Shown here: in pieces, positions 1-6,768 of the stretch
Position numbering within the stretch: position 1 is the first letter of the stretch
Layout of the letters: every line of letters begins with the position of its first letter
NCBI GenBank assembly: GCA_021815285.1
Contig: JAKAHE010000063.1
Location: 1 to 10,345 of the forward strand
Length of the DNA stretch: 10,345 nucleotides
Direction of reading: 5' to 3'
DNA from: Nitrospirota bacterium
GTDB taxonomy: Bacteria > Nitrospirota > JACRHJ01
Made by a program: the position numbers and the translations under genes
Notes under the pieces: generated by a model
What the model was told of the DNA's origin: nothing
What the model saw: the letters and a program-made list of their open reading frames with translations, nothing else
Database searches by the model: none

Positions 1-1
1 C

Positions 2-739
2 AAGGTCGAATCGCCGATGATAGACTTGAGGCTCTTCAAGAACTGGACGTTCACCGTCGGGAACATGACCGGCATGCTCTCATATTACGTCATGTTCGGG
101 GTGCTCTTTTTGATGCCGTTTTATTTAGAAAACGTGATAAATTTCAGCCCCGCTAAGTCCGGAAGCCTCCTGACGACGATCTTGCTTGCAATGGCCTTTG
201 TGGCCCCCGTCGCCGGACACATCGCAGACAAGCATGGAGCGAGGGTCATGACGACGGGCGGGATGCTTCTCGCTTCAGCCGCCTGCTTTGCCTTCATGTT
301 CCTTGGGGCGCAGACGAGCAGCATGATTCTGATAGGCGAGCTGATACTGCTCGGCGTAGGCATGGGAATGTTCACCCCGCCCAACAACAGCGCCATCATG
401 GGCGCCGCGCCGAAGGACAAGCTCGGCCTTGCGGGCGGCCTGCTGAACATGATGAGGTCGCTTGGGCTGATATTCGGCGTGGACATCTCCGGCCTTATCT
501 TTACCAAGCTCGAGAGAGGCAGCCTGGCCGCGCAGGGTTATCCCAATGTCCAGCACGTGTTCAGGGAGCCAAGCATACCGCTTGCCGTCAAGGACAGCGC
601 GTTCATGCACGGCTTCATAATAGTCATGGGCACGCTTCTTTTGCTGACCATAGCTTCCACAATCCTTTCCGTCATGAGAAAAAGCGAGGCAATAGACGCC
701 GAGGCCGCCGCAGCTGCAAGGGAGCTTGTGGGAGAATAG
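2..739 (+). CDS. MFS drug/solute exporter, DHA2 (EmrB/QacA-like) family, C-terminal part
   Basis: The reading frame is open to the left edge of the window (codons from base 2 give K-V-E-S-P before the Met at 17), so this is the 3' part of a longer gene and the Met at 17 is internal. About 245 residues are visible. They hold roughly six to seven hydrophobic segments, a motif-A-like loop (GHIADKHGARVMTTGG) and the family signature GMGMFTPPNNSAIMGAAP, followed by G-L-A-G-G-L-L-N-M-M-R-S-L-G. These match the second half of 14-helix DHA2 proton-driven exporters of the inner membrane. The last helix is followed by a short Ala/Glu-rich cytoplasmic tail. Substrate cannot be told. Any operon partners (a membrane-fusion protein, a TetR regulator) would lie upstream, outside the window. 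A strong terminator 33 bases after the stop shows this is the last gene of its transcript. Family assignment is firm; the exact substrate class is not. Confidence 0.88.
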   Translation, partial: KVESPMIDLRLFKNWTFTVGNMTGMLSYYVMFGVLFLMPFYLENVINFSPAKSGSLLTTILLAMAFVAPVAGHIADKHGARVMTTGGMLLASAACFAFMFLGAQTSSMILIGELILLGVGMGMFTPPNNSAIMGAAPKDKLGLAGGLLNMMRSLGLIFGVDISGLIFTKLERGSLAAQGYPNVQHVFREPSIPLAVKDSAFMHGFIIVMGTLLLLTIASTILSVMRKSEAIDAEAAAAARELVGE

Positions 740-771
740 AAGATATCGCCTGTTTTAATGGGCTGTGTAAT

Positions 772-806
772 AAAAGAGGGTTGCCTGTGCGGCAGCCCTC
801 TTTTTT
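772..806 (+). terminator. Intrinsic terminator after the MFS gene
   Basis: An 11-bp stem AGAGGGTTGCC / GGCAGCCCTCT (one G-T wobble) with a 5-nt loop is followed by six T. An A-run on the left side extends the stem into the T-run, so the element might also stop transcription coming from the right. Confidence 0.9.
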
Positions 807-909
807 ATTTGTGTTTTTTTGTCCCGGGAACGGTTTACAACCGGGGAAATCCATATTAAACTTACAGGCAAGGGCTCCGGGCAGTTCGATTAAAAAATGG
901 GGGTGAGCC

Positions 910-1476
910 ATGTCCCTTAAAAAATTGAGAATGTGCCTTATCTTCGGCGTTGTTTCGGTAACGCTGGCCTCGTGCGCTTATCCCATCGCCCAGAGATACC
1001 GGCGGCAGGCCAAACCCGACCTGACTTTCGAGATGGTATACAAAAACCCTGAGGCGTACAAGGGCGACATGGTGATATGGGGCGGTATGATTATCAAAAC
1101 CGTCAACGACACCAAGGGGAGCGAGATATATGTCCTCGAGACGCCGCTCCACTACGGGGAAGAGCCCATGTCTATAGAATATTCCCGTGGCCGTTTCGTA
1201 GCCGGGACGGAGTCTTACATGGACCCCCTGGTATACCGGAAGGGCAGAAAGGTTACCATCGCGGGCGTGGTCGTCGGTTCGAAGAGCGTAATAAACCGTG
1301 ACGACAAACTTGCCTATACCTACCCTGTTATACAGATACGGCAGATTACGCTCTGGAGAAGGCAGAGATATTACTATCCGTATCCTTACTATCCATATTA
1401 CCCCTACGAAGGCTGGTACGGGCCATACTGGAGCTACGGACCGGACTGGGGTTACGGGCCCTGGTGGGGCTACTAA
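910..1476 (+). CDS. Slp-family outer-membrane lipoprotein with Tyr/Trp-rich tail
   Basis: A 188-residue lipoprotein. Residues 1-22 form a signal peptide ending in the lipobox L-A-S-C, with C22 as the lipidated cysteine. Asp/Ser sorting rules suggest outer-membrane retention, since residue 23 is Ala and not Asp. Residues about 38-150 fit the Slp domain: WGGMIIKTVND, then an ETPLHYGEEPM segment, then S-R-G-R-F and the LVYRKGRKVTIAGVVVGS block, ending in YTYPVIQIRQITLW. Slp proteins of enterobacteria are starvation- or stress-induced lipoproteins; their biochemical role is poorly defined. Beyond the domain, residues 150-188 are an odd tail made almost only of Tyr, Trp, Pro and Gly. The start is fixed by a GGGGGTGAG ribosome-binding site ending three bases before the ATG. 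The TauE gene begins 13 bases after the stop, so the two are probably cotranscribed. No convincing promoter was found in 807-909. Confidence 0.88.
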   Translation: MSLKKLRMCLIFGVVSVTLASCAYPIAQRYRRQAKPDLTFEMVYKNPEAYKGDMVIWGGMIIKTVNDTKGSEIYVLETPLHYGEEPMSIEYSRGRFVAGTESYMDPLVYRKGRKVTIAGVVVGSKSVINRDDKLAYTYPVIQIRQITLWRRQRYYYPYPYYPYYPYEGWYGPYWSYGPDWGYGPWWGY

Positions 1477-1489
1477 AGCAAGAGGAACC

Positions 1490-2326
1490 TTGACTGCGCT
1501 TTACATGACGCTTCTTGTGCTTGCCGGGTCGCTGCTCGCGGGCTTTTTCGGCGCGATGACCGGGCTTGGCGGCGGGGTTATAATCGTCCCCATGCTGACG
1601 CTCGCCTTCGGCGTTAATATACGCTACGCCGTGGGAGCCTCGCTTGTTTCGATAATAGCGACTTCCTCCGGGGCGGCTGCCGCATATGTCCGGGAGGGAT
1701 ACACCAATATACGGGTGGCGATGTTCCTTGAGATAGCCACGACATTCGGGGCGCTTTTGGGGGCATTCGTCGCGTCGAGGATCCCGACGTCGGCAATCAG
1801 CATAATCTTCGGGGTTGTCCTCATATATTCCGCATTTCTCTCCAGGCACGCGCCGGGAAGAGCCGGGGCACAGAAGCCCGGAGTCGTCGCCGCAAGGCTA
1901 AGGATGGACTCGGACTACCCATCGTCCGAGGGTCGCGTAAGCTATCATGTCGGCAATGTGCCGGCGGGTTTCGGGATAATGTTCGTTGCGGGCGGGCTGT
2001 CAGGCCTGCTTGGCATAGGCTCCGGCGCCGTAAAGGTGCTGGCGATGGACCGCGCCATGAAGCTCCCTTTCAAGGTATCCACCACCACGAGCAATTTCAT
2101 GATAGGCGTGACCGCCGCCGCAAGCGCCGGGGCGTACCTGCACCTGGGATATATTGACCCGGGCCTTGCAATGCCCGTGATGCTTGGAGTGCTCGCAGGC
2201 TCATGGGTCGGCGCCAGGACACTGGTCAGGACGAAGCCCGTCAGATTGCGGACTATCTTCAGCGTCGTAATCGCCGTCATGGCGCTTGAGATGATATATA
2301 ACGGTATTACGGGCGGCGTGAAATGA
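1490..2326 (+). CDS. TauE/SafE-family membrane anion exporter
   Basis: A polytopic inner-membrane protein of about 278 residues, the usual size for TauE/SafE (sulfite, sulfoacetate and other sulfonate-related anions). Two half-repeats are visible. The N-terminal half has GAMTGLGGGVIIVPML followed by V-G-A-S-L-V-S-I-I-A-T-S-S-G. The C-terminal half has GLSGLLGIGSGAVKV followed by KVSTTTSNFMIGVTAAASAG. A hydrophilic loop joins them. The frame is open back to 1298, but that stretch lies inside the Slp gene and is not TauE-like. I choose the TTG at 1490 because an AGAGGAA site lies just before it (only 2-3 bases away); the ATG at 1505 is the alternative and gives a protein starting directly in the first helix. 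The stop overlaps the ATG of the DUF1634 gene. The pairing with DUF1634 is common in bacteria and archaea, which suggests a joint transport unit. Substrate is inferred only from family. Confidence 0.9.
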   Translation: MTALYMTLLVLAGSLLAGFFGAMTGLGGGVIIVPMLTLAFGVNIRYAVGASLVSIIATSSGAAAAYVREGYTNIRVAMFLEIATTFGALLGAFVASRIPTSAISIIFGVVLIYSAFLSRHAPGRAGAQKPGVVAARLRMDSDYPSSEGRVSYHVGNVPAGFGIMFVAGGLSGLLGIGSGAVKVLAMDRAMKLPFKVSTTTSNFMIGVTAAASAGAYLHLGYIDPGLAMPVMLGVLAGSWVGARTLVRTKPVRLRTIFSVVIAVMALEMIYNGITGGVK

Positions 2327-2703
2327 ACCCGGCTTACGAAAATAAAAAAAGCAGGACGCAGGAGCTTCTCGGCGCGCTTCTGATTACCGGCGTCGTCGCC
2401 GCCGCCGCAATAGTATTGACCGGCGGCATATGGTACCTGGTTAAATACGGGGCCATTCGACAGGATTACGGCGTGTTCCGGGGAGAGCCTCCGGGCCTCA
2501 GGCACCTGGGCGGGATTTTCAGGCTCGCCTGGTCGCTTGAGAGCCGGGGTATCATACAGGCTGGGCTTGTAGTCCTTATCGCCACGCCTATTGCGCGGGT
2601 GGCCTTTTCGTTTGCGGTTTTCCTGAGGGACAAAGACTGGATGTACAGCCTTTTTACGCTGGTCGTGCTGTCTGCGCTTATTTACAGCCTCGTGGGAAGG
2701 TAG
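2323..2703 (+). CDS. DUF1634 membrane protein, TauE partner
   Basis: A 126-residue protein with three predicted membrane helices, at about residues 16-37, 79-100 and 105-123. The segment IQAGLVVLIATPIARVAFSF followed by F-L-R-D-K-D-W is the conserved core of DUF1634. Its start codon overlaps the TauE stop (ATGA), so the two proteins are translationally coupled and probably made in fixed ratio. The DUF1634 family has no established biochemical function; its repeated adjacency to TauE/SafE genes suggests an accessory subunit of the exporter. The stop codon is one base away from the stop codon of the convergent RACo gene, leaving no room for a terminator between them. Confidence 0.85.
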   Translation: MNPAYENKKSRTQELLGALLITGVVAAAAIVLTGGIWYLVKYGAIRQDYGVFRGEPPGLRHLGGIFRLAWSLESRGIIQAGLVVLIATPIARVAFSFAVFLRDKDWMYSLFTLVVLSALIYSLVGR

Positions 2704-2704
2704 T

Positions 2705-4537
2705 TCAACTGTGCGGTATATTCATGGCCGCCAGAAACTCCTCCTGGAAGTCCGGGTCTGTCGAAATCTCCAGGTGCCGTAGTTTCAAGACCTCCCTTTC
2801 GGCCTCTTTTCGTTTTCCGACGTTCAGCAGGGCCAGCGCCGCGCCCTCTCCCGCCGCGTTCCCGACTGCGGAAATATTCTCCGGGGCGCACTCCGGGAGC
2901 ATGCCGATGGCCAGGGCCGATTCCTTGTTTATGTAGCTTCCGAACGCGCCCGCAAGGATTATACCATCTATTTTCTCTATGCCCATCCTGCGCATCAGGA
3001 GCCTCGTTCCGGCATAAAGCGCCGCCTTGGCGAGCTGGACCGCCCGGACATCCGCCTGGGTTATGGTTATGTCAGAGCCGGTCTCCGTCTGCCCCTTTTG
3101 TGCGATGACGAATTCGGGCCTGCCGTTGGCATCCAGCCTTAATCTTTCCGTATGCGGCAGGCCATTCGCCCGAAGCGGCTCCAGCCGCAGCCGCCCGGAT
3201 TTGTCGATTATACCGGCCCTGAAAAGCCCGGCCACGGCGTCTATAATCCCGGAGCCGCAGATGCCCCTGGCCCGGGCGTTTCCGATTATCTCAATCGACG
3301 GCTCTTTTGTGTCGTGGTCTATCCATACCCGCTCGATAGCTCCCGCGGATGCCCTCATTCCGTATTTTATTTGCGCCCCCTCGAAGGCCGGGCCGGTGGC
3401 GCAGGAGGCGGAATATACTCCGCTTCTGTCGCCAAGAAGTATCTCGCCGTTCGTGCCGACGTCTATTATCAACAGTTTCCTGTCCTGGTTGTGCGGCTCC
3501 AGGGCTATGAGCACGCCCGCGCTGTCCGCCCCAATGAATCCGGAGGGTGCCGGCAGAACGTGTATGTACGACGATTCGTTTATGTTTATCCCCAGTTCGC
3601 GCGCCTTGACATCGAGCGGGCGGGAGACTGCGTGGGCAAACGGGGCGGCTCCTATGCCGGAGGGATCTATGCCCAGGAAGATATGGTGCATGACCGTGTT
3701 GCATACGACCGTCATATCCAGGATGTCTTCAGGCAAAAGGCCGGTTTTGCCGATTATTCCGTTTATGCAGTCTCGTATCTCGCCCTGCATTACCGAAAGA
3801 CCCTCCGGGTTTGTCATGGCGAAGGTTATCCGGGCCATCACATCGTCGCCGTGGATTGCCTGCGGGTTCGTCTTTGAAAAGGTGTCCAGGACATCTCCGG
3901 AGCAAAGGTCGCAGAGATATGCCGCGACGGTCGTGGTGCCTATGTCCACGGCAAGCCCGTAAGCGGCGCCCGAGACGTAAGGTTCAAGCCTGATTATTTC
4001 CTTCCCGCTCCATATCGACGCCGTAACTTCCCACAGGCCGTCCCTCAGAATTTTCTGAAGGCCCTTCAGGACATTAAAGTCCATATACAATCCGGATATC
4101 CCGTGCTGCGCCCGGAGGGCCTCGATGAGGCGCTCCCTGTCGCCCCGGCCCATGTCCTGCATCGAGGGCGGGTTGATTTTTACGGAATATTTTTTAACGG
4201 CGGGGTCGAGATTTACAGATACTTTCCGCGCGGCCTTCCTCGAAATCATGCCGGCAGGCTGAACGTGAACGGTCACGTCCCCGTATACGCGGCTCTCGCA
4301 CGCGAGCCGCACCGGGCCTTCTTCCTGGCTGATGAATTTTTTTTCGATATCGGAAGGCGCGCTTAAGGCGGGCATCCCGTCCTTCACAAGGACCCTGCAC
4401 TTGCCGCAGATGCCGCTCCCGCCGCAGATACTGTCGAGACCGGCGCCCGCCCTGGCCGCCGCTTCCAGGAGCGTCGCGCCGTCGTTTACCTCGGCCGTTA
4501 CCCCGGCAGGCTCGAAAATGACCCTGTGTTTTTTCAT
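2705..4537 (-). CDS. RACo-type ferredoxin-ASKHA ATPase, corrinoid protein reactivator
   Basis: A 610-residue cytosolic protein with full-length RACo architecture. Residues 1-90 form a plant-type [2Fe-2S] ferredoxin domain with ligands C38, C44 and C47 in C-G-G-S-G-I-C-G-K-C, and C80 in L-A-C-E-S. A linker follows, then a two-part ASKHA ATPase fold: GLAVDIGTTTVAAYLCDL (phosphate 1, about 194-211), LLIIDVGTNGEILLGDRSG (about 355-373), CATGPAFEGAQIKYGMRASA and GICGSGIIDAVAGLF, then an adenosine-type IILAGAFGSYIN near the C-terminus. Characterised members use ATP and a low-potential electron to reduce inactive Co(II) corrinoid proteins back to Co(I), for example CoFeSP in the Wood-Ljungdahl pathway or O-demethylase corrinoids. 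No corrinoid protein or methyltransferase gene lies in the window, so the partner is unknown. The ATG is the first possible start: a stop codon lies in frame 9-11 bases upstream. No Shine-Dalgarno site precedes it. Confidence 0.88.
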   Translation of the reverse strand: MKKHRVIFEPAGVTAEVNDGATLLEAAARAGAGLDSICGGSGICGKCRVLVKDGMPALSAPSDIEKKFISQEEGPVRLACESRVYGDVTVHVQPAGMISRKAARKVSVNLDPAVKKYSVKINPPSMQDMGRGDRERLIEALRAQHGISGLYMDFNVLKGLQKILRDGLWEVTASIWSGKEIIRLEPYVSGAAYGLAVDIGTTTVAAYLCDLCSGDVLDTFSKTNPQAIHGDDVMARITFAMTNPEGLSVMQGEIRDCINGIIGKTGLLPEDILDMTVVCNTVMHHIFLGIDPSGIGAAPFAHAVSRPLDVKARELGININESSYIHVLPAPSGFIGADSAGVLIALEPHNQDRKLLIIDVGTNGEILLGDRSGVYSASCATGPAFEGAQIKYGMRASAGAIERVWIDHDTKEPSIEIIGNARARGICGSGIIDAVAGLFRAGIIDKSGRLRLEPLRANGLPHTERLRLDANGRPEFVIAQKGQTETGSDITITQADVRAVQLAKAALYAGTRLLMRRMGIEKIDGIILAGAFGSYINKESALAIGMLPECAPENISAVGNAAGEGAALALLNVGKRKEAEREVLKLRHLEISTDPDFQEEFLAAMNIPHS

Positions 4538-4545
4538 TGGACGAT

Positions 4546-4574
4546 ATTATCATAAAATGCGGACGCACTGACAA
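4546..4574 (-). promoter_or_regulatory. Promoter for the RACo gene, apparently leaderless
   Basis: On the minus strand TTGTCA (4569-4574), a 17-nt spacer and GATAAT (4546-4551) make a good sigma70-type promoter, one mismatch in each hexamer. The -10 box ends only 8 nt before the RACo ATG, so the transcript would begin at or within a base of the start codon. That agrees with the lack of a ribosome-binding site. Confidence 0.5.
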
Positions 4575-4596
4575 AATTACTGTCCTCTGCTATGTT
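4568..4596 (+). promoter_or_regulatory. Promoter for the YihY gene
   Basis: CTGACA (4568-4573), a 17-nt spacer and TATGTT (4591-4596) give a sigma70-type promoter with a start expected near 4603, directly before the G-rich ribosome-binding site. Its -35 hexamer overlaps that of the divergent RACo promoter by five bases. Confidence 0.5.
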
Positions 4597-4615
4597 TTAG
4601 TATAGGGGGGGGATA

Positions 4616-5971
4616 TTGAAACCGATCGAAAAGATAAGGAAAGCCCGCCGCTTCCTTTCGGAAGAAGTCTGGACAAGAGACCCGGCCAGCCTGAAAAGGC
4701 ACGAGGCGTATCTCGTATCGGCATGGAAGCTAATTTATTCTACAGTGGGAGCATACCGGGATTTTCAGCTTCAGCTAAGGACGATGGGCCTCGTCTATAC
4801 CACGCTTCTCTCCTTTGTCCCGCTCCTCGCGGTAAGCTTCTCGGTGCTCAGGGCCTTCGGCGCGCATAACCAGGTCGGGCCGCTTCTCCTTGGTTTTGTA
4901 AAGCCGCTTGGGCCGCAGGGCGCCGAGATAGTCCAGAAAATAATGGAGTATATCGGCAGGATAAAGGTCGGCGTGCTGAGCTCCGTGGGGGTTTCCCTAC
5001 TTTTCTATTCCATGATAGGGGTCATATACAAGATCGAGGAGGCGCTGAACTACATCTGGCGCGTGAAAAAGCCCAGGAGCTTCTCAAGGAGGTTCAGCGA
5101 TTATTTAAGCATTCTGCTCGTAGGGCCGATACTGATGTTCTCCGCAATGGGGCTTACAGCCGCGATACAGAGTAACGCCCTTGTACTTAGGATCGCCTCC
5201 ATCGGCGCGCTTGGACAGGCATATATTTTTATAGGCCGCCTCCTCCCGTATGTTACAACATGCGCGGCGTTCACGCTGATTTATATCCTTATGCCCAACA
5301 CGAAAGTGAAATTCAAGTCCGCTCTTGCGGGCGGGATATTCGCGGGCGTGGTATGGGAGGTGACCGGCTGGGCGTTCGCCACGTTCATCGCGTCCTCGAA
5401 GAGCTATTCCGCAGTTTATGCCGGGTTTGCAATAATCCTGCTTTTCATGATGTGGCTTTACTGGAGCTGGCTGATATTCCTGGTCGGCGGTTCAGTGTCG
5501 TTTTATTATCAGTACCCGCGCTTCGCGGGCAAAAGCGGTATGTCCGCCAGTGCGATGAGCGGTAGCGTCAAGGAGCGGCTTGCCGTGTTCGTGATGTATC
5601 TCGTAGGGTATAATTTTTATTTCAACAGGCCTCCCTGGACAGTTGACACGCTGTCGGAGCGGCTCGGCCTCCCGCCGGACGTTATCCTTGAGGCAATATC
5701 GGCCCTCGAGGGCGAGAGGCTTGTCTACAAAACCGCGGACAACGGAGCGGGTTACCTGCCGGGAAGGGACCCGGGCAGCATAACGGTAAAGGAGATAGTC
5801 GCAAAGGCCAGGGCCGCCGGGAATGTTTCCTTTGCACTGCAAAATAGAGAAGACATCCCGGAGGCGGACAAGCTCTTTCGCCGGATGGAGGAGAATATGT
5901 CCTATACCCTGGACGGTTGGACAATAAAAGACCTTGTATTGCCGGAATACGGAGCCGGGAAGGCAAAATAA
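4616..5971 (+). CDS. YihY/BrkB-family inner-membrane protein with C-terminal winged helix
   Basis: A 451-residue protein, longer than the roughly 290-residue enterobacterial YihY. Residues 55-300 carry about six membrane helices with family features: TTLLSFVPLLAVSFSVLRAF, the YKIEEALNYIWRVKKPRS loop, and SSKSYSAVYAGFA followed by a W-L-Y-W-S-W-L-I-F-L-V-G-G helix. Residues about 318-385 look like a winged helix-turn-helix (TVDTLSERLGLPPDVILEAI, then a L-V-Y-K wing), and a Glu/Lys-rich helical tail follows. YihY was once called ribonuclease BN, but that assignment was withdrawn for E. coli (RNase BN is ElaC); its function is unresolved. The TTG at 4616 is preceded by a run of eight G (4605-4612) four bases upstream and yields a full family N-terminus. 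The soluble domain could bind nucleic acid or a protein; which is unknown. Confidence 0.87.
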   Translation: MKPIEKIRKARRFLSEEVWTRDPASLKRHEAYLVSAWKLIYSTVGAYRDFQLQLRTMGLVYTTLLSFVPLLAVSFSVLRAFGAHNQVGPLLLGFVKPLGPQGAEIVQKIMEYIGRIKVGVLSSVGVSLLFYSMIGVIYKIEEALNYIWRVKKPRSFSRRFSDYLSILLVGPILMFSAMGLTAAIQSNALVLRIASIGALGQAYIFIGRLLPYVTTCAAFTLIYILMPNTKVKFKSALAGGIFAGVVWEVTGWAFATFIASSKSYSAVYAGFAIILLFMMWLYWSWLIFLVGGSVSFYYQYPRFAGKSGMSASAMSGSVKERLAVFVMYLVGYNFYFNRPPWTVDTLSERLGLPPDVILEAISALEGERLVYKTADNGAGYLPGRDPGSITVKEIVAKARAAGNVSFALQNREDIPEADKLFRRMEENMSYTLDGWTIKDLVLPEYGAGKAK

Positions 5972-5997
5972 AATGGGAGCCGCGTACTGGTCTTGCC

Positions 5998-6027
5998 CGT
6001 CATTCTGAGGCAGCCGCCGAAGAATCC
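5998..6027. repeat. Small palindromic intergenic repeat (GTCATTCTGAGG type)
   Basis: The stretch folds into a symmetric hairpin: arms ATTCT (6002-6006) and AGAAT (6021-6025), a GA/GA internal loop, an inner GGC/GCC stem and a 4-nt AGCC loop. Both strands can form it. It resembles a class of intergenic repeats of the form GTCATTCTGAG...CGAAGAATC that I recall from several bacterial phyla; copy number here cannot be seen from one window. Confidence 0.5.
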
Positions 6028-6042
6028 GCCTTCATATTTTTG

Positions 6043-6070
6043 TAATTGCCCTGTTCACCGGCGGTTTTTG
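6043..6070 (+). repeat. Intergenic element, copy A
   Basis: The 28 bases here recur at 9767-9797 with one 3-base insertion and three adjacent substitutions; both copies lie in non-coding DNA and run in the same direction. The conserved parts are TAATTG, CCCTGTTC and GGCGGTTTTTG. The rest of 5972-6185 shows no gene: an AT-rich stretch at about 6100-6130 may hold the mglB promoter, but no hexamer pair stands out. Confidence 0.5.
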
Positions 6071-6185
6071 GCATAGCCTGCCGCGTCCCAAAGTCAAGTG
6101 TATTGAAAATAATAAGATTTTCCTTGAAATACCGTGCGGTTTTATGGTAGGGTTAAATGTCGTTTATTAATAAAAAGGAGCAGTG

Positions 6186-6680
6186 ATGCCGGGTTCAGAT
6201 CTTGTAATGTTCGAGGAAGAGTTCGGCTCCGTAGATCAGGAGCTTCAGCGTCTTCAGGCCCAGGCAAACGCAAGGGTCGTCTTCCTTGTGGACAAAAACG
6301 GCCAGCTCATAGCCTCCGCCGGAGAGGTCCGCGGGCTTGACACTACCTCGCTTGCCTCGCTTACGGCGGGCAACATAGCCGCGACGGGCGGCATGGCCAA
6401 ACTCCTTGGCGAGAAAGAGTTCTCTGTGCTATTCCACGAAGGCGAGAAGGATAATATCCACATATCCATAATCGACCAGCGTATCATCCTCGTCGTGATA
6501 TTCGATCAGAGAAGCTCCCTTGGGCTTGTAAGACTCAGGGTAAAGAAAAGCGCCGAGGCGCTTGCGAAGATATTCCAGTCCGTCGCCGAGAAATCCGGGA
6601 AGGAAGGCGCCCAGGGCAAGGTCAGCGTCTCTCCGTTCGCGGAGATAACAGACGAAGATATAGACAACCTGTTCGGATAG
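6186..6680 (+). CDS. mglB: MglB, Roadblock/LC7 GAP and partner of MglA
   Basis: A 164-residue cytosolic protein whose whole length resembles Myxococcus MglB: D-L-V-M-F-E-E-E-F at the N-terminus, VVFLVDKNGQLIASAGE, then TTSLASLTAGNIAATGGMAK, the FDQRSSLGLVRLRVKKS segment, and the C-terminal tail SPFAEITDEDIDNLFG. Residues about 14-125 form the Roadblock/LC7 fold. In Myxococcus MglB dimers stimulate GTP hydrolysis by MglA and keep MglA-GTP at the leading pole; the acidic C-terminal tail contacts MglA. A GTG at 6183 is also in frame, but AAGGAG (6175-6180) sits five bases before the ATG at 6186 and only two before the GTG, so I use 6186. mglA follows 88 bases downstream. The spacer is longer than in tightly coupled operons and is AT-rich, so mglA may also have its own promoter. 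Confidence 0.92.
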   Translation: MPGSDLVMFEEEFGSVDQELQRLQAQANARVVFLVDKNGQLIASAGEVRGLDTTSLASLTAGNIAATGGMAKLLGEKEFSVLFHEGEKDNIHISIIDQRIILVVIFDQRSSLGLVRLRVKKSAEALAKIFQSVAEKSGKEGAQGKVSVSPFAEITDEDIDNLFG

Positions 6681-6695
6681 TTCATGGAGGCGGTT

Positions 6696-6724
6696 TTGCA
6701 TTCGATATATTCATTATATACATA
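6696..6724 (+). promoter_or_regulatory. Possible mglA promoter
   Basis: An AT-rich island in the mglB-mglA spacer contains TTGCAT (6696-6701) and overlapping TATATA/TATACA/TACATA hexamers (6715-6724) at 15-17 nt. The fit is mediocre; it rests mainly on the abrupt fall in GC between two GC-rich genes. Confidence 0.28.
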
Positions 6725-6768
6725 TCAAGTGGGCGATTTTATGCCCCGCCAGTCCTGACGGTTAACAA

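Noticed and set aside
807..909. Promoter for the Slp gene around 832-860 and a CGGTT/AACCG inverted repeat
   Set aside because: The hexamers TTTACA and TATTAA are spaced poorly (14 nt) and the inverted repeat has only 5-bp arms, so neither is supportable.
1298..1489. N-terminal extension of the TauE frame upstream to 1298
   Set aside because: The extension is read out of frame through the Slp gene and gives Thr/Gly/Arg-rich sequence unrelated to TauE; TTG 1490 or ATG 1505 gives the normal N-terminus.
3027..3962. A 311-codon plus-strand open frame antisense to RACo
   Set aside because: It lies wholly inside the well-supported RACo gene, has a Ser/Pro/Ile composition typical of a shadow frame and shows no domain. 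The same applies to the 241-codon frame at 3152-3877.
6183..6185. GTG at 6183 as the mglB start
   Set aside because: It would sit two bases from the AAGGAG site; the ATG at 6186 has a normal spacing and matches the Myxococcus N-terminus better.
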